From positions 843,501 through 907,500 of the forward strand of contig JACCIC010000211.1 in assembly GCA_018907035.1 (NCBI GenBank): DNA of 64,000 nucleotides. The letters are read 5' to 3'. A program made the translations under genes and the position numbers. Below are positions 39,975 to 52,782 of this stretch, piece after piece (position 1 is the first letter of the stretch; every line of letters starts with the position of its first letter). The notes under the pieces are model-generated. The model ran no database searches and was not told the origin of the DNA. It worked only from the letters and a program-made list of their open reading frames with translations. Origin of the DNA: Sycobia sp. Sy_11 (taxonomy: Eukaryota; Arthropoda; Insecta; Hymenoptera; Epichrysomallidae).

Positions 39975-41716
39975 CGTGTATAACAGCTAATTTTGTCTTT
40001 CTATAATAAATACGATAATACATTAGAGCAATCTTTTATAATAATTAGCTAATAAGTAATTAACAAAAATTTCCAGTATTTTTGATGATATATATTTAGA
40101 TATTTGTAGTGGCGACGATGACTAGCGAAACAGCCAGTTCGAGGCGCCGCCGGCCGTATTCTCTTGATATATGTTCCAGAGCGCTGTGTCCTGCGAGGTA
40201 TTATTTTCCAGGCGCACCTGTTACCCTCGCTTTCGAGAAAAGTGCTTCCGTTGGACGCTACCTTTTCATCGCCCTTTTTTGTTTCTCTTTCTCTTTCAGC
40301 TCTCTGTTTTTTTTTTTTGGTTTTCTTCTTTTTTTTTTCGAAGGAAAAAAGTAAGTGACCGTATCTCCCATTGAATTGCCAGTCTGGAAAAACTTCGGTG
40401 AGAAGAAGTTTCTCCGGGTTCGGTTGCTCTTGTTCGCTTCTAATGATGAAGCGGGGCTAAACAGGTGGCATCCGCCGCTATATCTGTTATAGCCTTTAAT
40501 TACTTGCTTTCGGTAATGTCTAGACGGGGAAAATTTTAGGGTGCAAACGAAAGATAATGAAAAGTTTCATTTTTTCGGAACTAAATAATCAGTTAATCAT
40601 ATATATATATATTCAGAAGTTAATTAATTTTATGCCTACAGCACTAAGAAGTTCACACGCACGTATAGAGAAGATAGATTGTAACTGATTAAAAAAACAA
40701 TAACTGACGCGGCAAATATATACTCCGGAATAGATATTGATGCGCGCGTATATAAGATGGCTTTACACAGCACACTCACGGACGTCCCGTCATAACGTTG
40801 AAACTATCGTACCGTTTCCCTGTTCACGTACATTGCCTGATTCGTCCGGACAGGAGGGAGGGAAATTTCACAATGAGTAGGTCGGTATTTTTCTAATACG
40901 ACGGAGAGCAAGAAAGATGTACAGTGAAACAGATCGAGCATTTATGTTTTGGTCTGCGCTTAATTTAAAACATATTGAAGTGAAAGATTAAAATAAAATA
41001 TGAAATAAGATTAAAAATAAAATAATGGAAATTAAATAACGAAATGACAATAGAATAGAGAGTTTTATGTTAAATATAAATAGAATTTCTTGTTTGCAGA
41101 TTATTTATCAAGATTTCAAATGTCAATACTCATTTCTGAATCATTTGAAAGGCTTTTTCTATTTTCTTGTTGTCATAAGAAATCTAATAAATTTAATAAA
41201 TTTATTGTATTTTCCCTGCCGCCTATGTTAAAATTTATTAGTTAAGAGTCATTTCTAACCACAGACTAGGACAAGGAATTCCTGTACATGCACAGTCGTT
41301 ACAAGCGCCATACACGCGCGCTCAACGGCCAGTTATATATCGCGAAGTTCTTTCTCGTCACGAATAGCGTAATATGGCGTGTTTGTAAATTCCTAATATA
41401 CTTTACGAACAACATTCCACGTATACTTTTATAAATCGCCACCGACGCTCCGGCGAAGAGAGGCAAAAAAACGCTACGGGGATCGCGTCGAGACAAAAAT
41501 GTGGGTATAAATGAAGGAAGGGGCAAAAAAAAAGTTAAAACAGCCGCGTTGGCCCCGATCGAACGCGCGAGCTTGTTTGCACCTCGAGGGACTTATCTCC
41601 GAGTTGATGGAGTAGCGAGACTCTCTGTCGATCGATAAATATATATAGTAGACTCGTTCAAAGTATACTGTAGAATCGCTCGTCCGATCCGAACGTATAT
41701 ATGTAATACGTCCATC

Positions 41717-41719
<3 letters not shown>

Positions 41720-41749
<30 letters not shown>
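41720..41749 (+). repeat. (TA)15 microsatellite
   Basis: Pure array. Confidence 0.85.
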
Positions 41750-41752
<3 letters not shown>

Positions 41753-41953
41753 TGTAGTATATTATATACGAATCCGGTTCTACGGCCCGGTGGAACAGAC
41801 CTCGCGAACGGGACGTCGGACAAAAAGTGGTTAATTGCCGGATTGACGCGCGGCGCGCGGTTCGACTTCACAGGCGTATATAGGGAGCGCTGTATACGCG
41901 AGACATTAATCTTCTCCGCGCGTTTTGATTCACGCGCTTCCGAAGGTATTTGT

Positions 41954-41955
41954 AT

Positions 41956-42016
<61 letters not shown>

Positions 42017-42018
42017 TA
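41954..42018 (+). repeat. Compound (CA)n(TA)n(CA)n array
   Basis: A TA core flanked symmetrically by CA runs. Confidence 0.9.
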
Positions 42019-42329
42019 TCTGCTCGAGCTGCGTATGAATATAAGCCCTGGTGAGAGAACGAACTTCCTGCGCGGCAATTATATATATATGTATATATGG
42101 AAGGGGGGGAGGCAAGCGGGCGCGTCGGGAGGGTAAAAATAAAGCGCGAGGCGCGGTGCGCCGCGCCGACGACCGCGACGGGCTCGGGGAGCCCGAGCAT
42201 ATAAGCGCGCGGGGAATTTGTCATCCATGGGATTCCTAACGTTTGGCGCTCCGAGCGGCGCGTGCAGCGTCGCTGTCGCGCGCGCTGGCACAACGATCGT
42301 CGCATCGGGCTCGGAGCGGAGGAACCCAC

Positions 42330-42335
<6 letters not shown>

Positions 42336-42386
<51 letters not shown>
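42336..42386 (+). repeat. (GA)n microsatellite
   Basis: Nearly pure, with one TA interruption at the right end, inside a GC-rich island. Confidence 0.9.
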
Positions 42387-43604
42387 CTTTATGCTGCTCG
42401 CCCCGCGCGGCTTCCTCGGAAGCGGGGCGGGTTTGTTTTGTTTTGACTGCGCGGAACGCGACGTCGTCGTCGGCGGGAAATTTTTCTTTTTTCCATTTTG
42501 CGCGGGAACATGGCTTGAATGGTCCCAGGGAGTTTCGCGAAGAGGGGGAGAGAATGTGCCTACGATGATTGTGGAGGTATTTGGGCAAGGCATTTAAGGA
42601 AATATAAAATACGAATACTTTTACCGATTATTCTTATAAGCTTTACTTCACGTATTTAGTTAAGAGGACCCAACAGATTTCAATTACAGAATTGGAAAAT
42701 GGTATGAAATATGTTGCATATTAAAATTACATTAGATTATTTATTTTTATTTAAAAAACTAATCATCATGCTTACGTTTTGTAAAAATGGGGCTACGATA
42801 TATTAAAATCAAAATATTAAAAACTAAATAAAAAAATTACGAGAAAAATTGTTATCTATGGTTCACGCTTATGTATCTTTAACTCAAAATTATATTTTAT
42901 AATTTTCAAAAGCGCGCATTATGTAATAACTTCGAAATTTACCCGATTAACTGGATCATAAATATTTATAGGATGCAGCACTTCGCTAAACTCGCTCACC
43001 TTAAAGTTTTTACAACGATTGCTTTAAAAGCTTGAACAATGGATTTATTGATCATTTGCGCAATATTTACGAGACAATTTATTTATAAATTTGTTTAACG
43101 ATCCTACTTTGTTTTATGTACTTTCCTTTTCACTTTTTAGCTTCTTTTTCTCTATTTTCACATAATTTTACGAAAAACTCTTTTTCCAGAAGCAATTACT
43201 AATATAGATTAATAAATATAAGTTTTAGTATACGTAGGATGAAAAGTATTGAAGATTTGCGGCATAAAACTGCTTGAAAAAATTAACAACATTGACAATG
43301 AATTTGGAGTACATTATTATTCACTATATTATATATGTATATTTATATATAGTTGACTGCACATACACACGTAGATTATATACCGCATGAAGAGTAAATT
43401 ATTTATTATCGTTTTTTATCCAATGTCTGCAGAATTCGGATTAAGAAATCAGATTTTTCGGCATTTCTCGCGAATATAAAAGTGCAATAAGACAGCAAAT
43501 TTTGAAATTCGCGGCCATAAACTCGTCGCGGATTCGAGTTACAATGGCAACTGTACAGCGCGGGATATATATCCGCTCTCCGATTTCAAAAAAATGCTCC
43601 CTCT

Positions 43605-43608
<4 letters not shown>

Positions 43609-43656
<48 letters not shown>
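43609..43656 (+). repeat. (CT)24 microsatellite
   Basis: Pure array. Confidence 0.9.
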
Positions 43657-43658
<2 letters not shown>

Positions 43659-44358
43659 TCCTCTCCATCTTCCTCTCAGGTAATTATTATACCGCTGACA
43701 AAAATGTCGGCTCGCTGTCTATGCTCGGCCGGTTTTTTATTCGCTCGAGGAAATATACCCTCGGTGTACACGGTATATGTATATATACACGCATATAAGT
43801 CCCCCGCGCGACTTCGTTCATCATCCAGATACAAACACCGCGTATTATGTGCTTTTTTTTTGCTTCTTCTTTTTCGTCTTCTTCTTCGCGAAGTGTATGA
43901 TGAAGAACACGTGTTACCATCGCGCGTCTGTTCTCAAAAGAGGCGCGTTTTTTTGCTTTTTTTTGCATTTCCTAAAATAGCCCGGGCACTTAATCACGCG
44001 AGCGTGTCAGTCGTGAATTTTTGGAAATTAACGAGTATCGGATATAAATAAATGGCCTTCAATTGCATTTGACGAATATTGCATAAATCTTGCGATTAAA
44101 GAGAGCTCATTGTAAATTTCCGATTACTCGGCTATTTTTCATTCATTTATTTATTTGCTTGTACGTTATTTTAAATCGTGTATAATATGCGAGAAATAAT
44201 CATAATCATGCTTGGGACAGTGTCCGTAACCTAAATAATCTTTACCGCAAATTCGAACTCTTCTGTAGATTAATCGTTAAACAAATGTAAAGCAAACTGT
44301 AAGCCATAATGTTTGTTTTTTCGAGCTTGAATACAATTAATAAATTCTTAATCGTTTG

Positions 44359-44361
<3 letters not shown>

Positions 44362-44413
<52 letters not shown>
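44362..44413 (+). repeat. (AT)26 microsatellite
   Basis: Pure array in AT-rich spacer. Confidence 0.9.
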
Positions 44414-44417
<4 letters not shown>

Positions 44418-44862
44418 CATATTTGGACTGTTAAGAACTAACAACACTAAACGACGGAATCTCCTTTAACCACCCCATCCCGACCATTTGTATTTTTCAC
44501 ATTTTTCTCGACTCTTTGATTAATGGAGTTGGATGTTTCGGCACCGGCGGGGCCCCGCTGATCGCGTATAATAAAGTTAACCTAAACAGAATCATCAACT
44601 GTTATGATCTATATATAGCAAAATCGTGTAGGCTGACATTTCAGTCCATAGACCCGGAGATTTTTCTACACTATGTACTTTATAACGCAAATTAAGCTCT
44701 CTGCTCGCGTGATAAATCTAATTTTAATAACCTGGAATAAGGCGCATTATGTACAATTTGTATATACACAAATCAACCGTAAAACGATATAGAGGTTGGG
44801 AGGGCGAAGGGCGCGTCATTTAGTTTCTCAGACCTGGACTAGCTTTCATCTTCTGTATATAT

Positions 44863-44868
<6 letters not shown>

Positions 44869-44920
<52 letters not shown>

Positions 44921-44951
44921 GGATCCAGTAAGAGAGAGAAAGAGAGAGAGA
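44869..44951 (+). repeat. (AG)n tract, facing a (CT)n array
   Basis: Pure over about 44 bases, then interrupted. It is followed by (CT)n at 45035..45084, giving an inverted pair. Confidence 0.9.
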
Positions 44952-45029
44952 CTTAAGGAATTATTATTTTAATTACCGAGCATTCACGAAGTTGCTCTCC
45001 GCCTCTCGCTCACTTTTTCATTTTCCCAT

Positions 45030-45034
<5 letters not shown>

Positions 45035-45084
<50 letters not shown>
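45035..45084 (+). repeat. (CT)n microsatellite
   Basis: Inverse partner of the preceding (AG)n tract, with one interruption. Confidence 0.9.
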
Positions 45085-45235
45085 GCTATTTCTCTCTTAC
45101 GGTCCTCCTTTTAGACTTTGCACGCTCGCGCGGCTATATACTCGCTCCGCGCCGTGCCGCCTCTTCATTTAGCGCTTGGCCCGCGCGAGCTTGGCTTTAA
45201 TTAATTTTCATGCGGGGAAGCTAACGTTTTTTTTT

Positions 45236-45269
45236 CCTCCTCCTCCTCCTCCTCCTCCTCCTCCTCCTC
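45236..45269 (+). repeat. (TCC)n microsatellite
   Basis: Trinucleotide array. It gives polyproline in one frame but has no coding context. Confidence 0.9.
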
Positions 45270-45381
45270 TTCTTCATCCTCCTTCTCCTTTTGCTTTCAC
45301 CTGGGCTTTTTTGCGACCTTTTTTCGTCCTCTCTCCCCCTCGACCCCGCCTCGCCCCGCCGAGTCCCCCACGCCGCCGTCC

Positions 45382-45408
45382 TCGTCGTCGTCGTCGTCGT
45401 CGTCGTCG
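45382..45408 (+). repeat. (TCG)9 microsatellite
   Basis: CpG-containing trinucleotide array, with a polyaspartate shadow on the minus strand. Confidence 0.9.
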
Positions 45409-45707
45409 GTTAAAATATTTTCATTGCGCGAGAGAGCGGAGGAGAGAAAGAGAGATAGAGTGAGAGAGAGAGAGAGAGAGGAGGGGGTAGTGGCTTTGGA
45501 GGGGGAGAGGGAGACTTTAAAGAGTCGGTGCAAAAGGACGAGTTCAAAGTTGAGTCTTGGTGCGTGTACGCGCGCGCGCCCGACTGTGTACCACTTTTCT
45601 ATTTACGGCTCTCGGAACTTTGCGCGCGGTGCGAGCGCGGGGCCACGACGCGTATCGCGCGGAAGCCCTCCATTACGCGGCTCACATCGGCTGCTCCAGC
45701 TTTCGAC

Positions 45708-45711
<4 letters not shown>

Positions 45712-45744
<33 letters not shown>
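45712..45744 (+). repeat. (TA)16 microsatellite
   Basis: Pure array, followed by interrupted CT at 45776..45828. Confidence 0.9.
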
Positions 45745-45748
<4 letters not shown>

Positions 45749-46689
45749 ACCCGCGCGAGCTCAAACGAACCCCCCCCTCTATCTCTCTCTATCTCTCTCT
45801 CTCACTCTCTCTCTCTCTCTCTGCCTCTCTCCGAAATAGTTTTCTATAACAATTTTATTATCTTCGCAACCGAGATCTAGCAATGAGAGAAATGTCGAAG
45901 AAGCGGCATATTTTAGACTTACATTACTCTATGATTAGTATTTCTTTTTACCCGAATAATCGCATTCATGCTAATGTAACTGCCACAATCTCGTGCATTG
46001 TCGTTCTTAATATATGGGGGACTCTGTACGTTGACCTGAACGTACGGGGGCTCTGAAATTATGAAAGCCCATTGCGCGTGCATTCTACCGTATCGCGGCA
46101 AAGATTTCCGGGCGTTTATTCATATTTTTAGCGAGCGCCGTTTTTTTTCGCTTTCTTTTCTTATTTAAGCGTATGCGAAAGTAATTAAATATCCAAATTG
46201 AAAGGTGGAGTTTCGTAAAGCAGATTGCCAAGTGCGAAAAAGCTGTCGAGTAAGGAATCGACGCCTTTTCAGTTCACGACTGCGTGTATGCGCGCGCGCG
46301 AGCGTGTGTGTGTGTGTATGTGTGTAAGTGTGTAAATGTGTAAAAAAACTCATGGCACAGTCTAAAATACTTATTCAACAGGGTGAAAATTTTTTCGACT
46401 TAAAAAAGGAACTTTTTACTACAGCTATAAAAGCCTAAATTATCTCTAGTATATAGCGAAAAAGAAACAACTTCGCTATTAAACTGCAGTCCCTATTAAA
46501 CTGTTTATGCTTCAATTAAATATTAGATGAATGCTCCTTATTAAATGTTTACATATATATCTATATATAATTTAACAAATAATATGTTGACTTAATGCTG
46601 TTTACTTAATGTTAAGTGAAGATGCGGGTAAAGCAATGATATTTTCCACAATTTCATCACGTGCAAAAGTTTAATTAAACTGTCGCAGT

Positions 46690-46752
46690 ACCATATGGTT
46701 GATGCTCTTACCAATTAGAGAAGGGTAGGCCCAACGAGGGATTCAAATTTCA
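46690..46752 (-). other. tRNA-like degenerate segment (permuted arms)
   Basis: On the minus strand TTTGAATCCCTCGTTGGGCC resembles a T-arm and 3' acceptor side. It is followed by CTCTAATTGGTAAGAGC, which resembles a D-arm (A box), and then CATCAACC. T-arm before D-arm is the wrong order for a single tRNA. It may be a junction between two decayed tRNA copies, a tRNA-derived SINE piece, or chance. Confidence 0.15.
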
Positions 46753-47696
46753 GCGAATAACTAAATTTTTCACTAATTTTTTTTTAATGCTATGGGACTG
46801 AATTTTTAAATGTTCATCGAATTTTTAAAATCAACTTGGAACTGAATTGGTCAGTCAGGTAAAGGCGAATGTTCAGTATAGTTATACATTTTTCAAAAAT
46901 CACGTGTTTTAAAGTGTTCGGTATGAGACTGACTTTTCAGTGTCTTTTTTTATTAAGCAAACATTTTTTTACCGAATTTTCCGTGTTCGATAATACGACC
47001 GAACTTTTATCCCATCGCTGACAAATACTTCAGGCAGAATTTCTTGAGAATCTACCGTATAAATTCAATCCCCGCGAGAAGCAATATAGAACACGTGTAC
47101 TTCGATTTTCAAACTTTTTCTTCTGTTGCAGTACGAAATAATCGTAACCGCTGCCCGTAATGCGCGAACAGAAAAGTCTGGTTGACGCGCAATGACAATC
47201 TTAGCACCCCCCCCCCCTCGCCTTGAAAACCTCCCCCAAGCGATCTCACCTCGAGGCGATCAAAAATAATAAATCTCATCCCGGATCTCCCCCAACGTGG
47301 CTCGCTTACGTTTCTCGACCCTGTCCACGACCCTACCAATAATCCTTACCCGCGCCCGTATACAAATATACCGTTCGGCTTCGCGGCGACGGTGCGAATG
47401 GGGGAGGGGTTTAGGAGGGGGGAGTCGCACCTCCATCTCGCGCAAATTACGAGCCGAGGAGCCTCGGCGACACGCGACGAACGGTGAGGGGATTAAGTAA
47501 TGGGATTCGGGCCTACTGCGCGTCTGGGGGTGGGGGAGGAAGGGAGAAATCGCATTAAAGAGCGCGGGGAGGGGGTGCCGAGGTGGCGGACAGGTGAGGA
47601 GGTCGGGTCGCGCCGGGCCCGCGACCGCCTCGATGTTTCGCCCAAGGTGGCCGCGCCGGAGGCGGCACACCTGCGCGCTGGGGACGCGACGCGTGT

Positions 47697-47701
<5 letters not shown>

Positions 47702-47742
<41 letters not shown>
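47702..47742 (+). repeat. (GA)20 microsatellite
   Basis: Pure array at the right part of a GC-rich island. Confidence 0.9.
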
Positions 47743-47746
<4 letters not shown>

Positions 47747-50700
47747 CGAGGGAACGAGAGATTTACGTCAGCGGCCTCTTTTAAATATTCCACCGTGATG
47801 AATCGCTTTGTTTCCCACATATCGGTAATGCTTCTTTTTTAACCGAACCCGCGCGCCTCGCCGTTTTAATCGAATGAAGCATTAAAGCGCGGATTAATGG
47901 AGATGAGGTGGGAGATGATCCTCGGCGCATAATGGCTCGCATCTTTCAAAGCGTCGTTTACTTTTTTCCCGCGCTCTTTCGCCCCCATTCGGCGTTACGG
48001 GGTTTAATTGGGTATTCGGAATTTCGGCGTGGCCCGGCCTGACTTTTGCGCGATCGTGGTACCGTTCGGGGATTTTGAATTGCGACTACACACGCTAATG
48101 TACAGAGGAGAATATGGTCTCGATTTATCTCGCAAATGGATTGATAAATAAGTGCCTTTTTTTTATTTCGGTTTCTTCTCAATAATGCTGGCTTAATGCT
48201 GTTTTCTTTCGAACCATTTGCTGCGTTGATGGATGAAAATAAAGTGTTTTTTTTTTCGAACGTATTTTCTATTCGATCTCATCTGGATCATTTGGCAAAA
48301 GTAAATGAACGATATTTCAAGGATACAACATGCAAGTAAAAACAGACCAACGTGCCTGATGTAAAAAAAAAATCCTAATGTATTTCATAATACTAACAAG
48401 GAGTGATTTTGGATTTGACTGTAAGTCTTAGCATCTTTTCAAATATACTCAAATAGAACATCTGCGAAGTCATTTAAATAAATAATTAAAATTTTTCTTG
48501 GGTACATTCTTCATCTGATATAGAATGTATTACCATAGTAAATAGTTCTTTTTCTTTTAATAACATTTATTTAAAAAAGTATAATATAAATTACATGCCA
48601 TACCTTTTTTATACTTTTTCAAATCTAAAATTCCATAAAAATTAAAAATCCTTACTATCCAGGGCATATATTTATAAAAACAATTCATGAATGAAAATAA
48701 AATGAATTAAATGAGAATTGATACAAATACTTACGTCAATGTTGTAATTATTCTACCAATTTTGGAATCAAAATACAATAAAGATGGCAGTATTATTTTA
48801 GGAATTAGTCGTCAGGATTTTGATTTGTTATTAAATATGTGGTCTTAAAAAACATCCAATAATGTACGAATTAAATTTTTTCATTTATGTTTACTGCCCA
48901 AACGTATGACTCTCTTGTGACATGTATATATTTTATATCCTTCAAGTTCGGTAGAATAAAATATTACTACTTTTTCAAATTTGTTTTAGGCTATAGCTGC
49001 ATAATTCTCGCCTATCGACGCACTACAGATAAAATTTTGTAACATAGCGAATTACTTGCAAAAATCCATCATTAACCAAACTATAGCAGGTAACTCTCTA
49101 ATGAACTGCAATCGTAAGCCGCTTTTTTATAATCATTTGTAATTTTTTGATTTATTGCCCGATGCCATCTTAGAGTCGTCTACGAAAGCTTTGTTTCAGT
49201 ATTATTTTTATTTTTTGTTTCGAGCTAATATTCTCCCCCTTCGCGATCGTAAATTTTAATAAATCATAATTTTAATCTCGTACGTTTATATTTTCGAGTA
49301 AAAGTGCTCAACAAATTTATGCCCGAGTTTATGCTGGTTATATTGACGCTAATAGATTGTAGCTAATGGCCGCGCGCCGCCTTTTTATACACGTCATATA
49401 CCTTACCGGCTATAAATTCTATTTGATAAATAATGAATGCGTTGATGTTAATAGGCCAAATTAATATGTGTTCCTCGTTCGGCTTATTATTTCAGAATGA
49501 AAATTATCAGCGGAGCGCGTTCTTCGGCAATGCGTTGTACTGAAGATAGCAAAGGAGACTCGAAATAATGCAAGATGTGCTATATATCGGCAGAATTCTT
49601 TACGCGTTCTTTTGTTGTCAGTGCTCAATCAATTTGATAGAATATTCCAGTTACGAAACCGTGTATCGATCGATTGTTACAGACGCGTCACAGATATCAC
49701 GGGGTCAAAAATGATTTTTTTTAATCCTGGACAAATATACGGGGAAAATAAACGGGCATTTGAATTATTAAAAATAGATATAATAATAAGCTGGGGTGAG
49801 ATAGTAATCTGGCGGAAACCGCCGAACAATCTTGATCGAATCGCATTCTGAAGAAGGCATTACATACAAAAGTTCCAGGACGAATTAAACGTCAACTTCA
49901 AGGTCTTGAGGAGGTCGACATAAAAATTTTAAATGAGATAAATTACCTTTTTCATATTACGAATTAAATGGTTTTCTGTTCGGGCATGTAGCCGTGTGGT
50001 AATCCACGAAAAATATCTGAATTAAAAGAGAACAGCCTTGAATGCTCAGCGTTGTTGGATTAACATGACCTTGGGGATTCAGGATTTCCATTTCAAATTT
50101 TAACATTCTCGGAGAATATTTCGGAAAATATAGAAACGTATAGACGTGATCAAATTGTAGGAAAAAAAGAAGAAATTTCGCGATGCTTAAAAGAACTTTA
50201 TTACATTGATAAAAACGCCACTAATAAAAAAACTCTATTTTTTTCATTGCTTACTTTCTAAATGATATTTATTAGTATTTTCTGAAATTTCATGTGCTCA
50301 TGATTAACATTTGACAAGAAAATTTTATTAAATTGTATTAAATCAAAGAATTTGTACTAGATTTCAATTTTTTTAGAAAGTTTTTGAAAAAACTCAATAC
50401 ATAGGAACAATTATTTTCTTCTCATTACCAGAATCAAAAAGGGAGCAATTGGTTTGAATTGTGAAATTCATTTTCGGATGAGCAAAAAGCAAGGTTGTCT
50501 TTAAGGTAATTCTCTTCTAATTAGAATTCTTCTCACCCCCATCATTTTTCTATGTGACATTTCTTGCAAAAAATATTATCCCACCAAGACTGTACTGTTG
50601 CCTCACAATAAATGATTTATCGTTTTTCTGTTTGTTTTTCTCTTGTCCTTGATAAGAAAAGTAGAAAAAAACTTGCCCAATAATTGATTAAGACATTGGG

Positions 50701-51039
50701 GCTGATTTATTATTAACTTTGAACTTGAGGAGGGGATCAAGCTTCAAGGTTATTTTAGAATCTCAGACATCTTTCTAAATATAAAACCCCTATTTTTTTA
50801 TGCCGGATTTAAGGAAAAAGCGGAAAAATGTAAATTTAATAAGTGGAATCCATTTCTATATCGAAAATGCGTAATTGTTTCGCACTGCTTTGCCAGGATT
50901 TTTTAATGAGCCATCAAAATTAGGAGACCCAATAAAGAAAACCAAATTCTACGACATTCGATTGACCATGAAAGTTGTTATTAGCACAGACCGGACGATC
51001 TCCATTCTCCCGAACAATATTTACGCGTACACAATTTTT

Positions 51040-52100
51040 GCGCGTTCGATTCGCACACGAATCGGAAATGTTCGCCACGAGCCGATTCAAATTGCCCCGA
51101 CCCCCCCCCTCTGCAACGCGCATACATACATACATATCGATACAAAGCGAAATTTCAATTCGGCCAGCAGTCCCCGGACAATAGCACTGATTACGGCAAT
51201 CAACCGCGTCGGCGACGAGTATCGCGCGGCGCGTCCCGCGAGCCCTCCTCTAAATTAATAACGCGCACGCCCGGCGCGATAACCGCGCAGCTCCGGATAC
51301 GGCCGGCCTGCCCGCGACGGCCCCGCGCCGGCATCCGCGCCTCGACCCCCTCGAAATCCATTGCGCGCGCCGCGAAACGAAATCGTGTACCCGCGCCGGT
51401 CCCTTTAACCCCCCCCCCGCCCCCCCGTCTCTTTCGCCCGGTCTTACGCGCGCGCGAGTCATCCGCCGAGTTAATTTAAGTTCGCGGCGAAGTCCTTCCC
51501 GACCCTCGTGCTCCCCCCTCCCCCTTCGCCCCGATCCACCCGCGACCCCTGCCTCCGCCTGCGGTAGGAGTACACGAGCCCGGGAGCGACGAAAGAACGA
51601 AGCGAGGAGCGCGGCAAGAGGGGGGGAACGAGCAGCGGGAGAGGACGTGGGGGGGGGGAGTCAGACGGGAGAGAAGAAACTGCGGCCGCGGTAAAAACTC
51701 ATCAAAAAGCGGCGCAAAAGCTGCCGTACCCCGTGGGGAGCGCGAGAAAACCGCACGGCGGCCCACTATGAGCGCGCATAATGCGAGTAATCAGGCGGCT
51801 AGGGATCGTTCCGCCCCGCTCGGAGGAGCATCTCGCTTTCTCCCCTCGGCAACCTCCTCCCGCCCCCCCGCCCCCCTAAACGAGCAGCGCGCGAGCGAAC
51901 GAGCGACGAAGTTTCCGTATATAATGCGCGGCTCGGCGCTGGCCTGACCCCGCGGTGAAGAGCGACCCGCGCGTGGGTGCTGGAGGGCGGGGGAGGGGGT
52001 GCCCCGATGACGTTTCACCCGCTAATTTGGCACTGTCAGCGATCCCACTTGTCATTCTAATGACCGAGAGAGAAGCGCGCCCCGCGCGATTTTAATGACT
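51040..52100. promoter_or_regulatory. Largest GC-rich, CpG-rich island
   Basis: About 1 kb of very GC-rich DNA with C and G homopolymer runs and a TATATAATGCGCGG motif at 51918..51931. Open frames on both strands are Arg/Pro/Ala-rich artefacts. It resembles a promoter island. No exon with a good donor was identified. Confidence 0.3.
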
Positions 52101-52170
52101 GCTGCGCGCGCGGAAGGTGGGATGGGCGGCGGGGGGTGGGGGAGTTGCGTCGACGATCCTCCGACGTTTC

Positions 52171-52175
<5 letters not shown>

Positions 52176-52213
<38 letters not shown>
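52176..52213 (+). repeat. (CT)19 microsatellite
   Basis: Pure array. Confidence 0.9.
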
Positions 52214-52216
<3 letters not shown>

Positions 52217-52445
52217 TCTCTGTCTCCCTTCCTCTCTTGCCTTTCCCTTAATTTGCGAGAGGGTCAGGGGGGAGGGATGTCGAGGGAGACACGGTCCTTT
52301 GGGCTTTATCGTCTGTGGCTCGGCGTCTTTTCTCTCCTCCCACCCCACCATCCCCCGCGCGACGACTGGCTTTTGTCGCGGCGCGGCACTTTTTTCGCAA
52401 TTTTTCGCGCGCTCTTTCGGCTTCTCCGTCCTCCCCTGCCTGCTC

Positions 52446-52468
52446 TTTTTTTTTTTTTTTTTTTTTTT
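52446..52468 (+). repeat. T23 homopolymer
   Basis: Pure T run. Unlike the run at 15358 it has no adjacent RT-like peptide or target duplication that I can see. Confidence 0.85.
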
Positions 52469-52749
52469 ACACCAGCTTGCTTTTATTGTGTGTCTCGCGT
52501 GCGGGTACATTTATGCGCACTATATACGAAAAAAGGGCCCATCCGAGCGTGAAGCGAAACTCTCCTCGCTGCGTTCAGGCGGAGGGGGGGAGGCGCCGCC
52601 GTCGGTGTTTCGCGGCGCCTACGCACGCACACGCGCAGAAAAATATATATACAGCCGGGCAATCATTATGTGGGAACGTTCGCGTGCGCGAGGGAGATCG
52701 CGGCGTTACAGCCCCTACAACGGTTCTCGTACAGTCAATTTTTATAGGC

Positions 52750-52750
<1 letters not shown>

Positions 52751-52780
<30 letters not shown>
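52751..52780 (+). repeat. (GT)15 microsatellite
   Basis: Pure array. Confidence 0.9.

Positions 52781-52782
<2 letters not shown>

Larger units (their letters stand above)
31641..51039. other. Gene-free stretch
   Basis: AT-rich spacer with GC-rich islands (34580..34930, 42090..42480, 45130..45720, 47190..48010) and the densest mix of (CT)n and (AT)n arrays outside the right edge. Possible short coding-like frames at 36003..36495, 38790..39023 and 49501..49851 are noted under findings but are not called as genes. Confidence 0.45.

Noticed and set aside
41868..42593. 241-codon minus-strand ORF
   Set aside because: Crosses the compound CA/TA array and a GA array. The peptide is repeat-driven.
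52446..52468. T23 run as a second LINE tail
   Set aside because: No RT-like peptide, poly(A) signal or flanking duplication was found beside it.
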